From contig NZ_JXQQ01000067.1 in assembly GCF_000834655.1 (NCBI RefSeq), forward strand, positions 1 to 45,421: a stretch of 45,421 nucleotides of DNA, read 5' to 3'. Under the pieces are notes generated by a model. That model saw nothing but the letters and a program-made list of their open reading frames with translations. It made no database searches and had not been told where the DNA came from. The position numbers were made by a program, and so were the translations under genes. How positions within the stretch are numbered: position 1 is the first letter of the stretch; each line of letters begins with the position of its first letter. Below are positions 26,038 to 36,269 of the stretch, in pieces. This DNA is from Variovorax paradoxus. GTDB lineage: Bacteria; Pseudomonadota; Gammaproteobacteria; Burkholderiales; Burkholderiaceae_C.

Positions 26038-26367
26038 ATGGATCCCGTTTCCCACACAGTCATCAACCTGATCATCTTCGTGCTGGCCATCTACGTGGGC
26101 TACCACGTGGTCTGGACCGTCACACCCGCGTTGCACACGCCGCTGATGGCCGTGACCAACGCGATCTCGGCGATCGTGATCGTGGGCGCCATGCTGGCGG
26201 CCGCGCTCACCACCACGCCGCTGGGCAAGACCATGGGCGTGCTCGCGGTGGCCCTGGCTGCTGTGAACGTCTTCGGCGGCTTCCTCGTCACGCGGCGGAT
26301 GCTGGAGATGTTCAAGAAGAAAGACAAGAAAGCCGCGCCGAAGGCCGAAGAGGGAGCCACCAAGTGA
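26038..26367 (+). CDS. pntA2: Proton-translocating NAD(P) transhydrogenase, subunit alpha part 2
   Basis: This 109-residue membrane subunit is part of domain II of transhydrogenase. It has about three helices: VINLIIFVLAIYVGYHVVWT, TNAISAIVIVGAMLAAALTT and TMGVLAVALAAVNVFGGFLV. The TPALHTPLMAVTNAISAI motif and the FGGFLVTRRMLEMF ending are diagnostic. The Lys-rich tail (KKKDKKAAPKAEEGATK) is cytoplasmic. It sits between pntA1, 63 nt upstream across a heptamer repeat, and pntB, whose GTG start overlaps its TGA stop by 4 nt. Confidence 0.95.
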   Translation: MDPVSHTVINLIIFVLAIYVGYHVVWTVTPALHTPLMAVTNAISAIVIVGAMLAAALTTTPLGKTMGVLAVALAAVNVFGGFLVTRRMLEMFKKKDKKAAPKAEEGATK

Positions 26368-27863
26368 GCATGAACCTCGTCACGCTGCTGTACCTGGTTG
26401 CCAGCGTCTGCTTCATCCAGGCCCTGAAGGGCCTGTCCCATCCCACCACGTCGATCCGCGGCAACATCTTCGGCATGACCGGCATGGCGATTGCCGTGCT
26501 CACGACCATCGCGCTGATCCACGGACAGGCGCGCTCGCTCAACGTCGACTTCGGCACGGGCCTGGCATGGGTGCTGGCGGCCGTGGTGGTCGGCGGCGGC
26601 CTCGGGGCATTCATGGCCAACAAGGTCGAGATGACCAAGATGCCCGAGCTGGTCGCCTTCATGCACAGCATGATCGGCCTGGCCGCGGTCTTCATCGGCG
26701 TGGCCGCGGTGGCCGAGCCCTGGGCCTTCGGCATCACCGCCGCGCCCGTGGCCGCGCTCATCGGCGCGCAGACGCCGGACGGCGCCGTCATCCTCGACGG
26801 CTTCGTGCGCTATGCCATTCCCGCGGGCAACCGGCTCGAGCTCTTCCTGGGCGCGGCCATCGGCGCCATCACCTTCAGCGGCTCGGTCATCGCCTTCGGC
26901 AAGCTCTCGGGCAAGTACAAGTTCCGCCTGTTCCAGGGCGCGCCGGTGCAGTTCTCGGGCCAGCACATGCTCAACCTCGTGCTGGGTCTACTGACCGTCG
27001 CGCTGGGCCTGGTGTTCGTCTTCACCGAGAGCTGGCCCGCGTTCTTCGCGATGCTGGCGCTGGCCTTCGTGATGGGCGTCCTCATCATCATCCCGATCGG
27101 CGGCGCCGACATGCCGGTAGTGGTGTCGATGCTCAACAGCTACTCGGGCTGGGCGGCCGCGGGCATCGGCTTCAGCCTGAACAACGCGATGCTGATCGTG
27201 GCCGGTTCGCTGGTGGGTTCCTCCGGCGCGATCCTGAGCTACATCATGTGCAAGGCGATGAACCGCTCGTTCTTCAACGTGATCTTGGGCGGCTTCGGCG
27301 GCGATGCCACGGCGGCCACGGGTGGCGCCAAGGAACAGCGCCCGGTGAAGACCGGCAGCGCCGACGACGCGGCCTTCGTGCTCGGCAATGCCGAGACGGT
27401 GGTGATCGTGCCGGGCTACGGCCTGGCCGTCGCACGCGCGCAGCATGCGGTGAAGGAGCTTGCAGCCAAGCTCACCGAGAAGGGCATCACCGTCAAGTAC
27501 GCCATCCACCCGGTGGCGGGCCGCATGCCCGGCCACATGAACGTGCTGCTGGCCGAGGCCGAGGTGCCCTACGACCAGGTGTTCGAGATGGAAGACATCA
27601 ACGGCGAGTTCGGCCAGGCCGACGTGGCGATCATCCTGGGCGCCAACGACGTGGTGAACCCCGCAGCGCACACCAAGGGCAGCCCGATCTACGGCATGCC
27701 CATCCTGGAAGCCTACAAGGCCAAGACCGTCATCGTGAACAAGCGCTCCATGGCGGCGGGCTACGCCGGCCTGGACAACGAACTCTTCTACATGGACAAG
27801 ACCATGATGGTCTTTGGGGATGCGAAGAAAGTAGTGGAAGATATGGGCAAGGCCATCGAATAG
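26364..27863 (+). CDS. pntB: Proton-translocating NAD(P) transhydrogenase, subunit beta
   Basis: The product is 499 residues. The N-terminal half has about nine membrane helices of domain II, with conserved stretches such as LKGLSHPTTSIRGNIFGMTG, MPELVAFMHSMIGLAAVFIG, and NSYSGWAAAGIGFSLNNAML. The C-terminal 170 residues form the NADP(H)-binding domain III: VVIVPGYGLAVARAQHAVKE, KYAIHPVAGRMPGHMNVLLA, ILGANDVVNPAA, VNKRSMAAGYAG. The start is GTG 26364 (4-nt overlap with pntA2) or ATG 26370; AGGGAG fits the GTG better. It is the last gene of the pnt operon, followed by a hairpin terminator. Confidence 0.97.
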   Translation: MSMNLVTLLYLVASVCFIQALKGLSHPTTSIRGNIFGMTGMAIAVLTTIALIHGQARSLNVDFGTGLAWVLAAVVVGGGLGAFMANKVEMTKMPELVAFMHSMIGLAAVFIGVAAVAEPWAFGITAAPVAALIGAQTPDGAVILDGFVRYAIPAGNRLELFLGAAIGAITFSGSVIAFGKLSGKYKFRLFQGAPVQFSGQHMLNLVLGLLTVALGLVFVFTESWPAFFAMLALAFVMGVLIIIPIGGADMPVVVSMLNSYSGWAAAGIGFSLNNAMLIVAGSLVGSSGAILSYIMCKAMNRSFFNVILGGFGGDATAATGGAKEQRPVKTGSADDAAFVLGNAETVVIVPGYGLAVARAQHAVKELAAKLTEKGITVKYAIHPVAGRMPGHMNVLLAEAEVPYDQVFEMEDINGEFGQADVAIILGANDVVNPAAHTKGSPIYGMPILEAYKAKTVIVNKRSMAAGYAGLDNELFYMDKTMMVFGDAKKVVEDMGKAIE

Positions 27864-27875
27864 GCCGGCGATCCG

Positions 27876-27933
27876 GGCCCGCTGCAATGCGGGCCAGATC
27901 ATCGCGGCGCCGTATCGAGCGCCGTTTTCGTTT
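27876..27933 (+). terminator. Hairpins and rho-independent terminator of the pnt operon
   Basis: Two hairpins follow pntB. The first, GGCCCGC / GCGGGCC at 27876-27895, has no T tract. The second has stem CGGCGC / GCGCCG at 27905-27924 followed by TTTTCGTTT, a good intrinsic terminator. fadD starts 50 nt further on and so probably has its own promoter. Confidence 0.8.
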
Positions 27934-27973
27934 CAGTTACCCGCAAGTTTTCAGACCTGGAGGAGACACATCC

Positions 27974-29653
27974 ATGACCGACCGCCCCTGGCTCAGCAGC
28001 TATCCGCAAGGCGTGCCCGCCGACATCGACGCTTCGCACTATTCCTCGCTGGTCGGGCTCATGGAAGAGAGCTTCACCAAGTACGCCGACCGCACCGCCT
28101 ACAGCTTCATGGGCAAGGACGTCACCTACGCGGAGACCGACAAGCAGAGCAAGGCCTTCGCGGCGTACCTGCAGGGCCTGGGCCTGGTCAAGGGCGACCG
28201 CGTGGCGGCGATGATGCCCAACTGCCCGCAGTACCCGATCGCGGTGGCGGCCATCCTTCGCGCAGGTCTGATCCTGGTGAACGTGAACCCGCTCTACACG
28301 CCGCGCGAGCTGGAACACCAGCTCAAGGACTCGGGCGCCAAGGCGATCGTGATCATGGAGAACTTCGGCACGACGCTGCAGCAATGCATCGCGGCCACGC
28401 CCATCAAGCACATCGTGCTCGCCTCGATGGGCGACCGCCTCGGTTTCCTCAAGGGCACGCTGGTCAACTACGTGGTGCGCAACGTCAAGAAGATGGTGCC
28501 GCACTTCAGCCTGCCGGGCGCCGTGCGTTTCAACGACGCGCTCGAAAAGGGCGCGGGCCGCACGCTGCAGACCCCGAGCATCGGCCCGGACGACGTGGCG
28601 GTGCTTCAGTACACCGGCGGCACCACCGGCGTGTCGAAGGGCGCGGTGCTCCTGCATCGCAACGTGATCGCCAACGTGCTGCAGTCCGAGGCCTGGAACG
28701 AGCCCGTGATGGCGCAGGTGCCGGCCAACGAACAGCCCACCGGCGTATGCGCGCTGCCGCTGTATCACATCTTCGCGTTCACGGTCGGCATGATGCTGGG
28801 CATGCGCACGGGCGGCAAGCTGATCCTGATTCCGAATCCGCGCGACCTCGCGGGCGTGCTGAAAGAGTTGTCCAAGCACACGATCCACAGCTTCCCCGCG
28901 GTCAACACGCTCTTCAACGGCCTGGCGAACCACCCCGACTTCAACACCGTCAACTGGAAGAACCTCAAGGTCTCGGTGGGCGGCGGCATGGCGGTGCAGG
29001 CTGCGGTCGCCAAGCTCTGGCTCGAGAAAACGGGTTGCCCGATCTGCGAAGGCTATGGCCTCTCGGAGACCTCGCCTTCGGCCACCTGCAACCCCACGAA
29101 CAGCAAGGCCTACACCGGCACCATCGGCGTGCCGCTGCCGAGCACCTGGCTCAAGCTCCTGGACGACGAAGGCCATGAAGTGCCGCCGGGCCAACCCGGC
29201 GAAATCGCCATCAAGGGCCCGCAGGTGATGGCCGGCTACTGGCAGCGCCCCGACGAGACCGCCAAGGTCATGACGCCCGACGGCTACTTCAAGAGCGGCG
29301 ACATCGGCGTGGTCGACGAGCGCGGCTTCTTCAAGGTGGTCGATCGCAAGAAGGACATGATCCTGGTGTCGGGCTTCAACGTGTACCCGAACGAGATCGA
29401 AGACGTCGTTGCACAGATTCCGGGCGTGCTCGAATGCGCGGCGGTGGGCGTGGTCGACGACAAGACCGGCGAGGCAGTCAAGCTCGTGATCGTGAAGAAA
29501 GAGGAGTCGCTCACCGAGGCACAGGTGCGCGAGTACTGCAGAGCAAACCTTACGGGTTACAAGCAGCCGCGAATCGTGGAGTTTCGGACGGATCTGCCCA
29601 AGACGCCCGTCGGAAAAATTCTCCGCCGCGAGTTGCGCGACGCCAAGAAGTAA
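27974..29653 (+). CDS. fadD: Long-chain fatty acid-CoA ligase
   Basis: This 559-residue ANL-superfamily enzyme activates fatty acids to acyl-CoA with ATP before beta-oxidation. The start MTDRPWLSSYPQGVPADID is typical of FadD. The ATP/AMP-binding loop is LQYTGGTTGVSKGAVLLHRN, the A4-A5 region reads CEGYGLSETSPSATCNP, then YFKSGDIGVVDERGFFKVVDRKKDMILVSG contains the hinge Asp-Arg-Lys-Lys, and the C-terminal catalytic Lys is in LPKTPVGKILRREL. I chose ATG 27974 with a good ribosome site (GGAGGAGA). The frame is open far upstream across pntB only because of GC bias. It is followed on the same strand by the dpp genes, 51 nt away. Confidence 0.96.
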   Translation: MTDRPWLSSYPQGVPADIDASHYSSLVGLMEESFTKYADRTAYSFMGKDVTYAETDKQSKAFAAYLQGLGLVKGDRVAAMMPNCPQYPIAVAAILRAGLILVNVNPLYTPRELEHQLKDSGAKAIVIMENFGTTLQQCIAATPIKHIVLASMGDRLGFLKGTLVNYVVRNVKKMVPHFSLPGAVRFNDALEKGAGRTLQTPSIGPDDVAVLQYTGGTTGVSKGAVLLHRNVIANVLQSEAWNEPVMAQVPANEQPTGVCALPLYHIFAFTVGMMLGMRTGGKLILIPNPRDLAGVLKELSKHTIHSFPAVNTLFNGLANHPDFNTVNWKNLKVSVGGGMAVQAAVAKLWLEKTGCPICEGYGLSETSPSATCNPTNSKAYTGTIGVPLPSTWLKLLDDEGHEVPPGQPGEIAIKGPQVMAGYWQRPDETAKVMTPDGYFKSGDIGVVDERGFFKVVDRKKDMILVSGFNVYPNEIEDVVAQIPGVLECAAVGVVDDKTGEAVKLVIVKKEESLTEAQVREYCRANLTGYKQPRIVEFRTDLPKTPVGKILRRELRDAKK

Positions 29654-29704
29654 GGGTTCGGCCCGGGTAGGGCCACGGCATCGATCTTGCATATTCGCGG
29701 GTCG

Positions 29705-30709
29705 ATGTTCAGATTCATATTGACCCGCGTGAGCCTGCTGGTGCCGACCTTCATCGGCATGACGCTGCTGGCCTTCTTCCTCATCCGGCTCGTGCCGGGC
29801 GACCCCATTGAAACCATGGCCGGCGAGCGCGGGATCGATCCCGCGCGCCACGCCGAACTGCGCACCGCCTACGGCTTCGACAAGCCGATCCTCGTGCAGT
29901 ACGGCATCTACATCGGCCGCGTGCTGCAAGGCGACCTGGGCAAGTCGATCATCACGCAGGACAAGGTGATGAGCGAGTTCCTCGCGCTCTTCCCGGCCAC
30001 CGTGGAGCTCGGCGTGTGCGCGATTCTTTTCGCGCTGCTCCTGGGTCTGCCCGCCGGCATCCTCGCGGCCGTGCGGCGCAATTCCATCTTCGACCACGGC
30101 GTGATGGCCACCTCGCTCACCGGCTACTCGATGCCGATCTTCTGGTGGGGGCTGCTGCTGATCCTGTTCTTCTCGGTGCAGCTCGGATGGACGCCCGTTT
30201 CCGGGCGCATCGCGGTGCAGTACTTCATCGAGCCCGAGACTGGCTTCCTCCTGATCGATTCGCTGCGCGCCGGCGATACCGATGCCTTCTGGTCGGCGCT
30301 GCACCACCTCATTCTTCCGGCCATCGTGCTGGGCACCGTGCCGCTCGCGGTGATCGCGCGCATGACGCGCTCGGCCATGCTCGAAGTGCTCGGCGAGGAC
30401 TACATCCGCACCGCACGTGCCAAGGGGCTCTCGCGCTTTCGCGTGGTGGGCCTGCATGCGCTGCGCAATGCGCTGATTCCGGTCGTCACGGTCATCGGGC
30501 TGCAGGTGGGCGTGCTCTTCACCGGCGCGATCCTCACCGAGACGATCTTTTCGTGGCCCGGTGTCGGCAAGTGGCTCATCGAAGCCATCGGCCGGCGCGA
30601 CTATCCGGTGCTGCAGGGCGGCATGCTGCTCTTGGGCGGCATCGTGATGCTCGTGAATCTTCTCGTCGACGTTGCCTACGGCGTCATCAATCCCCGTATC
30701 CGTCGCTGA
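29705..30709 (+). CDS. dppB: Peptide ABC transporter permease DppB
   Basis: This 334-residue inner-membrane permease belongs to the dipeptide/oligopeptide class. It starts MFRFILTRVSLLVPTFIGMT, continues LIRLVPGDPIETMAGERG, and has the EAA-type loop LEVLGEDYIRTARAKGLSRF that docks to the ATPases. The end is VLVDVAYGVINPRIR-like. About six membrane helices are seen. ATG 29705 lies in the loop of a hairpin (CGCGGGTC at 29696-29703 pairing with GACCCGCG at 29722-29729), which may limit translation. It is the first gene of the B-C-D-F-A set; with DppC it forms the channel. Confidence 0.95.
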   Translation: MFRFILTRVSLLVPTFIGMTLLAFFLIRLVPGDPIETMAGERGIDPARHAELRTAYGFDKPILVQYGIYIGRVLQGDLGKSIITQDKVMSEFLALFPATVELGVCAILFALLLGLPAGILAAVRRNSIFDHGVMATSLTGYSMPIFWWGLLLILFFSVQLGWTPVSGRIAVQYFIEPETGFLLIDSLRAGDTDAFWSALHHLILPAIVLGTVPLAVIARMTRSAMLEVLGEDYIRTARAKGLSRFRVVGLHALRNALIPVVTVIGLQVGVLFTGAILTETIFSWPGVGKWLIEAIGRRDYPVLQGGMLLLGGIVMLVNLLVDVAYGVINPRIRR

Positions 30710-30714
30710 AGACC

Positions 30715-31629
30715 ATGGCTTCCCCTGCTGCCTCCCCCACCATTCCGACGACGGGCGCCAACACCGCGCCGCCCGGCCCCTGGCGCGAGTTCTGGACCGC
30801 CTTCTCGGCGAACCGCGGCGCGGTCATCGGGCTCGTGACCATCATCGTGCTGCTGCTCGTCGCGTTGTTCGCGCCGTGGATCGCGCCGCACGCGCCCAAC
30901 GAAACCAACAGCGCCGTCTTCCTGCAGCCGCCGGCATGGCAGAAGGGCGGCTCGATGAGCTACCTGCTGGGCACCGATGCCATCGGTCGCGACATTCTTT
31001 CGCGCCTCATGTACGGCGCGCGTCTCTCGCTGTCGATCGGCGTTGCCGTGGTGGCGCTGTCGGTCGTGGCCGGCGTGGTGCTGGGGCTCATCGCGGGTTT
31101 CTTCCGCGGCGTGCTCGAGATCGCGATCATGCGGCTCATGGACATCGTGCTCACGCTGCCGAGCCTGCTGCTGGCCATCGTGATCGTCGCGATCCTCGGG
31201 CCGGGCCTCATCAACGCGATGCTCGCGGTGGCCATCGTGGTGCTGCCGCACTACGTGCGCATCACGCGCGCGGCCGTGATCGCCGAGGTCTCGCGCGACT
31301 ACGTGACCGCGGCCCGCGTGAGTGGCGCCGGCACGCTGCGCCTCATGTTCCGCGAGGTGCTGCCCAACTGCGCGGCGCCGCTGATCGTGCAGGCTTCGCT
31401 GGGCATCTCCACCGCCATCCTCGATGCGGCCGCACTCGGGTTCCTGGGCCTCGGTGCGCAGCCGCCGTCGCCCGAGTGGGGGACGATGCTGGCCGATGCG
31501 CGCGAGTTCGTGCTGCGCGCATGGTGGGTCGTGACCTTCCCGGGCCTCGCGATCCTCGCGGCGGTGCTGGCTTTCAACCTGCTGGGCGACGGTCTGCGCG
31601 ATGCGCTCGACCCGAAGCTCAAGCGCTAG
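30715..31629 (+). CDS. dppC: Peptide ABC transporter permease DppC
   Basis: This is the 304-residue second permease of the peptide transporter. It has a Pro/Thr/Ala-rich N-terminus, then a first helix (GLVTIIVLLLVALFAPWIAP), the conserved LLGTDAIGRDILSRLMYGAR, and the EAA loop VSRDYVTAARVSGAGTLRLM. The end is FNLLGDGLRDALDPKLKR, a hallmark of DppC/OppC. It begins 5 nt after the dppB stop, so the two are coupled. After it the operon is interrupted by 131 bp carrying a dispersed hairpin repeat, before dppD. Confidence 0.95.
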   Translation: MASPAASPTIPTTGANTAPPGPWREFWTAFSANRGAVIGLVTIIVLLLVALFAPWIAPHAPNETNSAVFLQPPAWQKGGSMSYLLGTDAIGRDILSRLMYGARLSLSIGVAVVALSVVAGVVLGLIAGFFRGVLEIAIMRLMDIVLTLPSLLLAIVIVAILGPGLINAMLAVAIVVLPHYVRITRAAVIAEVSRDYVTAARVSGAGTLRLMFREVLPNCAAPLIVQASLGISTAILDAAALGFLGLGAQPPSPEWGTMLADAREFVLRAWWVVTFPGLAILAAVLAFNLLGDGLRDALDPKLKR

Positions 31630-31639
31630 CATGAAGCAC

Positions 31640-31728
31640 ACCCCCAGGCTTGCCCACTTCGTGTGGCCTCCTGCCCCCTTGCAGGGGGCAACACCAGCGG
31701 CCCGGCAAAGCCGGTTCCGCGGTGCTTC
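31640..31728 (+). repeat. Dispersed GC-rich hairpin repeat, copy A (inside the dpp operon)
   Basis: This copy reads CCCCCAGGCTTGCCCACTTC, then a hairpin TGCCCCCTTGCAGGGGGCA, then CCAGCGGCCCGGCAAAGCCG and GTTCCGCGGTGC. Copies B (40930) and C (44059) share the same order of motifs. CCGGCAAAGCCGG forms a second hairpin. It lies in the 131-bp gap between dppC and dppD. Confidence 0.85.
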
Positions 31729-31760
31729 CGCAACAGGCCTTTCGAGCTGGAATCACTGAC

Positions 31761-32785
<1,025 letters not shown>

Positions 32786-32789
<4 letters not shown>

Positions 32790-33829
32790 ACAACGACAAA
32801 GGCGCGCCCGGCGACATCGTGGTCGAGGCCACCAACCTGCAGCGCACCTACGACGTGCGGCGCGGGCTCTTTCGTGCGCCGGCCCATTTGCGCGCGGTGG
32901 GCGACATCTCGTTCCGGCTCGATCGCGGCCGCACGCTGGCGGTGGTCGGCGAATCGGGTTGCGGCAAGTCCACGCTCGCGCGCATGGTCGCGCTGATCGA
33001 GAGGCCGACGGCGGGGCAGCTCACGCTGGTTGGCGCCGATGCGGTGAACCCGCCGGCCGAGCGCAAGCGCGAGCTGCGCCAGGCCGTGCAGCTGGTGTTC
33101 CAGAACCCCTACGGCTCGCTCAACCCGCGCAAGAAGATCTCGGCGGTGCTCGAAGACCCGCTCGCCATCAACACCACGATGGGCAAGTCGGAGCGCGCCG
33201 CCAAGGCGCGCGAAATGCTCGCCCGCGTGGGCCTGCGCCCCGAATACGCCAACCGCTATCCGCACATGTTCTCGGGCGGCCAGCGCCAGCGCATCGCAAT
33301 CGCGCGCGCGCTCATGCTGTCGCCGCGCCTCCTGGTGGCCGACGAGCCGGTGTCCGCGCTCGACGTGTCGATCCAGGCGCAGGTGCTGAACCTGCTTGCG
33401 GACCTGCAGGCCGAGCTGGGGCTCGCGTACCTTTTCATCTCGCACGACCTCGGCGTGGTGCGCCACATTGCGCACGACGTGCTCGTGATGTACCTGGGCC
33501 ACGCGGTGGAGCAGGGGCCCAAGGGGCGGATCTTCGCGCGTCCGCTGCACCCGTACACGCAGGCGCTGCTGGCTTCCACGCCGGGCCTCAGCAGCCAGCG
33601 CATCGTGCTCAAGGGCGAGCTGCCATCGCCGCTGAATCCGCCCACGGGCTGTGTCTTCAACACGCGCTGCCAGCATGTGCAGCAGCGCTGCCGCGAAGAG
33701 CGCCCCCTGCTGCGCGCGCTCGACGAGCGGCTCGTAGCCTGCCACTACGCAGAGAAGTTCCTCGATGGCGCGCCACCCGTGCGCGCCGATGTTCCCGTGC
33801 TCGCCGTTCCGATGGCGACGAATTCCTAA
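32786..33829 (+). CDS. dppF: Peptide ABC transporter ATPase DppF
   Basis: This is the second ATPase of the importer, 347 residues. Walker A GESGCGKS is at residues 55-62, the Q-loop is LVFQNPYGSLNPRKKI (typical for DppF), the signature is FSGGQRQRIAIARAL, Walker B is LLVADEPVSALDVSIQAQV, and the switch His is in FISHDLGVVRHI. The C-terminal cysteine-bearing region is GCVFNTRCQHVQQRCREERP...ACHYAE. ATG 32786 overlaps the dppD stop by 4 nt. The gene for the binding protein follows 40 nt later. Confidence 0.95.
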
Positions 33830-33869
33830 GCAAGTTCGTTTTTTTCCAACCGTGTCTGAAGGAGTCCCT

Positions 33870-35501
33870 ATGAAGACCCAACCCTCCGTTTCGCGCCGCT
33901 CACGAATGCTGGCGCTCCTGGCACCGACTGCGCTTGCGGCCCTTACCCTGGCCGCCGGCGCCGTGTCAGCCAAGACGCTGGTGTATTGCTCCGAAGGAAG
34001 CCCGGAGAATTTCTATCCGGGCATGAACACCACTGGCACGTCGTTCGACGTGACCACGCAGGTCTACAACACCATCGTCGAATTCGAGCGCGGCGGCACC
34101 AAGATCACGCCGGGCCTGGCCGAAAAGTGGGACATCTCGGCCGACGGCACGGTCTACACCTTCCACCTGCGCAAGGGCGTGAAGTGGCACACCACGAGCA
34201 AGAGCTTCAAGCCCACGCGCGACTTCAATGCCGACGACTTCATCTTCATGCTCGAGCGCCAGTGGAAGGAGAGCGACCCGTTCTTCAAGGTCACGAGCCA
34301 GAACCACTCGTACTTCAACGACATGGGCATGCCCAAGCTCCTGAAGTCGGTGGACCGCATCGACGACTTCACCGTGAAGATCACGCTCAACCAGGCCGAG
34401 GCGCCGTTCCTGGCCAACCTGGCGATGCAGTACGCGGGCATCCAGTCGAAGGAATACGCGATCGCCATGCTGAAGGCCGGCACGCCCGAGAAGGTGGACC
34501 AGGACCCGATCGGCACCGGCCCGTTCTATCTCGTGCAGTACCAGAAGGACGCGATCATCCGCTTCAAGGCCTTCCCGCAGTACTGGGGCGGCAAGGCCAA
34601 GATCGACGACCTCGTGTTCGCGATCACGCCCGATGCCTCGGTGCGCTGGGCCAAGCTGCAGAAGGGCGAGTGCCACGTGATGCCGTACCCGAACCCGGCG
34701 GATCTCGACGCGATCCGCAAGGACACGAATGTGCAGGTGCTGGAGCAGCCCGGCCTGAACGTGGGCTACCTCTCGTACAACACGACCAAGAAGCCCTTCG
34801 ACGACGTGCGCGTGCGCAAGGCCATCAACATGGCGATCAACAAGAAGGCGATCATCGACGGCGTGTACCTCACGACCGGCGTGGCTGCGAAGAATCCGAT
34901 TCCGCCGACCATGTGGTCCTACAACGACGCGATCAAGGACGATCCGTACGACCCCGAAGCCGCCAAGAAGCTGCTGGCGCAGGCGGGCTTCCCCGATGGT
35001 TTCTCGACCGACCTTTGGGCCATGCCGGTGCAGCGTCCGTACAACCCGAACGCCAAGCGCATCGCCGAGCTGATGCAGGCCGACCTCGCCAAGATCAACG
35101 TCAAGGCCGAGATCAAGAGCTTCGAATGGGGCGAGTACCGCAAGCGCCTGCAGGCCGGCGAGCACCAGATGGGCATGCTGGGCTGGACCGGCGACAACGG
35201 CGATCCGGACAACTTCCTCTACACGCTCCTGGGCTGCGCCTCGGCCAAGTCGGCAAGCGGCAGCAACATCTCCAAGTTCTGCTACCAGCCGTACGAAGAC
35301 CTCGTGGTGAAGGCCAAGAGCACGGTCAAGCAGGCCGACCGCGATGCGCTCTACAAGAAGGCGCAAGTCATCTTCAAGGAGCAGGCGCCGTGGTTCACCA
35401 TCGCGCACGCGGTGCAATTGAAGCCTGTGCGCAAGGAAGTCATCGACTTCAAGCTGAGCCCCTTCGGCCGCCACACCTTCTACGGCGTGGACATCAAGTA
35501 A
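33870..35501 (+). CDS. dppA: Periplasmic peptide-binding protein DppA
   Basis: This 543-residue SBP_bac_5 family protein has a signal peptide (SRMLALLAPTALAALTLAAG) with cleavage predicted after VSA at residue 34. The mature start KTLVYCSEGSPENFYPGMNT resembles DppA. Other family marks are NTIVEFERGGTKITPGLAEK, YTFHLRKGVKWHT, FNADDFIFMLERQW, GTGPFYLVQYQKD and VRKAINMAINKKAIIDGVY. DppA binds di- or small peptides; some relatives bind heme or delta-aminolevulinate, so the ligand is not certain. A strong ribosome site (AAGGAG) precedes ATG 33870. The gene comes last of the transporter set, unlike E. coli, where dppA is first; a T-rich stretch (33838-33846) lies before it. Confidence 0.94.
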   Translation: MKTQPSVSRRSRMLALLAPTALAALTLAAGAVSAKTLVYCSEGSPENFYPGMNTTGTSFDVTTQVYNTIVEFERGGTKITPGLAEKWDISADGTVYTFHLRKGVKWHTTSKSFKPTRDFNADDFIFMLERQWKESDPFFKVTSQNHSYFNDMGMPKLLKSVDRIDDFTVKITLNQAEAPFLANLAMQYAGIQSKEYAIAMLKAGTPEKVDQDPIGTGPFYLVQYQKDAIIRFKAFPQYWGGKAKIDDLVFAITPDASVRWAKLQKGECHVMPYPNPADLDAIRKDTNVQVLEQPGLNVGYLSYNTTKKPFDDVRVRKAINMAINKKAIIDGVYLTTGVAAKNPIPPTMWSYNDAIKDDPYDPEAAKKLLAQAGFPDGFSTDLWAMPVQRPYNPNAKRIAELMQADLAKINVKAEIKSFEWGEYRKRLQAGEHQMGMLGWTGDNGDPDNFLYTLLGCASAKSASGSNISKFCYQPYEDLVVKAKSTVKQADRDALYKKAQVIFKEQAPWFTIAHAVQLKPVRKEVIDFKLSPFGRHTFYGVDIK

Positions 35502-35504
35502 GCG

Positions 35505-36269
35505 GTGATTGCGCCCATCGGCATCGTCGCGGCGATGCACGAGGAGCTGAAGGCGCTCCTCGCGCTGATGCCCGACGAGCAGCGCGTGCGCGTTGCCGGG
35601 CGCGACTTCTGGGTGGGCCATTTGCATGGGCAACCCGTGGTCGCGGTGCTTTCGCGCATCGGCAAGGTCGCGGCGGCGGTGACGGCCACGGTGCTGCTCG
35701 AACGCTTCGGCGTGCGGGCCATCGTGTTCAGCGGTGTTGCGGGCGGGCTCGCGCCGGGCGTGGATGTGGGCGATGTCGTCGTGGCGACCGAGCTGCTTCA
35801 GCATGACATGGATGCCTCGCCGCTCTTTCCGAAATACGAAGTGCCCTTGATGGGCATTTCGCGTTTCACGGCCGACGTTGCGATCAGCGATGCATTGGCT
35901 GATGTGGCCGAAGAGACGCTGCGCGATCCGGTCGCGTTGGTCGGGCGGGACGCTGTCGACGAGTTCGGCCTCCGTTCACCGAAGGTGCATCGCGGCTTGC
36001 TGATCAGTGGGGACCGTTTCGTGTCGACCGCTGCCGAAAGCGAAGCGCTGCGCCGCCAGCTGCCCGATGCGCTCGCGGTGGAAATGGAAGGCGCCGCAGT
36101 GGCGCAGGTGTGCCACGACTACGGCGTGCCTTTCGCGGCGATGCGGACCATTTCGGACCGCGCCGACGACGAAGCCCACGGCGACTTCGCGCGCTTCGTC
36201 GCCGAGGTCGCGAGCCGCTACAGCCTCGCGCTGGTCGGCGCGTGGCTCGCGCGGCAACCGGCTACTTGA
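35505..36269 (+). CDS. mtnN: 5'-Methylthioadenosine/S-adenosylhomocysteine nucleosidase
   Basis: This 254-residue enzyme hydrolyses methylthioadenosine and S-adenosylhomocysteine, releasing adenine. Family marks are GIVAAMHEELKALL (catalytic Glu near 13), SRIGKVAAAVTATVLLERFG, VFSGVAGGL, DVVVATELLQHDMDAS, GLLISGDRFV, AVEMEGAAVAQVC (ribose-binding Met-Glu) and RTISDRAD (catalytic Asp). The start is GTG 35505, 3 nt after the dppA stop with no ribosome site, so translation likely depends on dppA. This links nucleoside salvage to the peptide importer in one transcript, which is unusual. Its last 8 nt overlap the convergent corA gene. Confidence 0.95.
   Translation: MIAPIGIVAAMHEELKALLALMPDEQRVRVAGRDFWVGHLHGQPVVAVLSRIGKVAAAVTATVLLERFGVRAIVFSGVAGGLAPGVDVGDVVVATELLQHDMDASPLFPKYEVPLMGISRFTADVAISDALADVAEETLRDPVALVGRDAVDEFGLRSPKVHRGLLISGDRFVSTAAESEALRRQLPDALAVEMEGAAVAQVCHDYGVPFAAMRTISDRADDEAHGDFARFVAEVASRYSLALVGAWLARQPAT

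Noticed and set aside
27899..30457. Open frame of about 850 codons on the minus strand opposite fadD and dppB
   Set aside because: It spans two well-identified genes and has the His/Arg-rich composition of an antisense frame.
33966..35804. Long minus-strand frame opposite dppA and mtnN
   Set aside because: Both genes on the plus strand are clear family members; the antisense frame has no recognisable domain.
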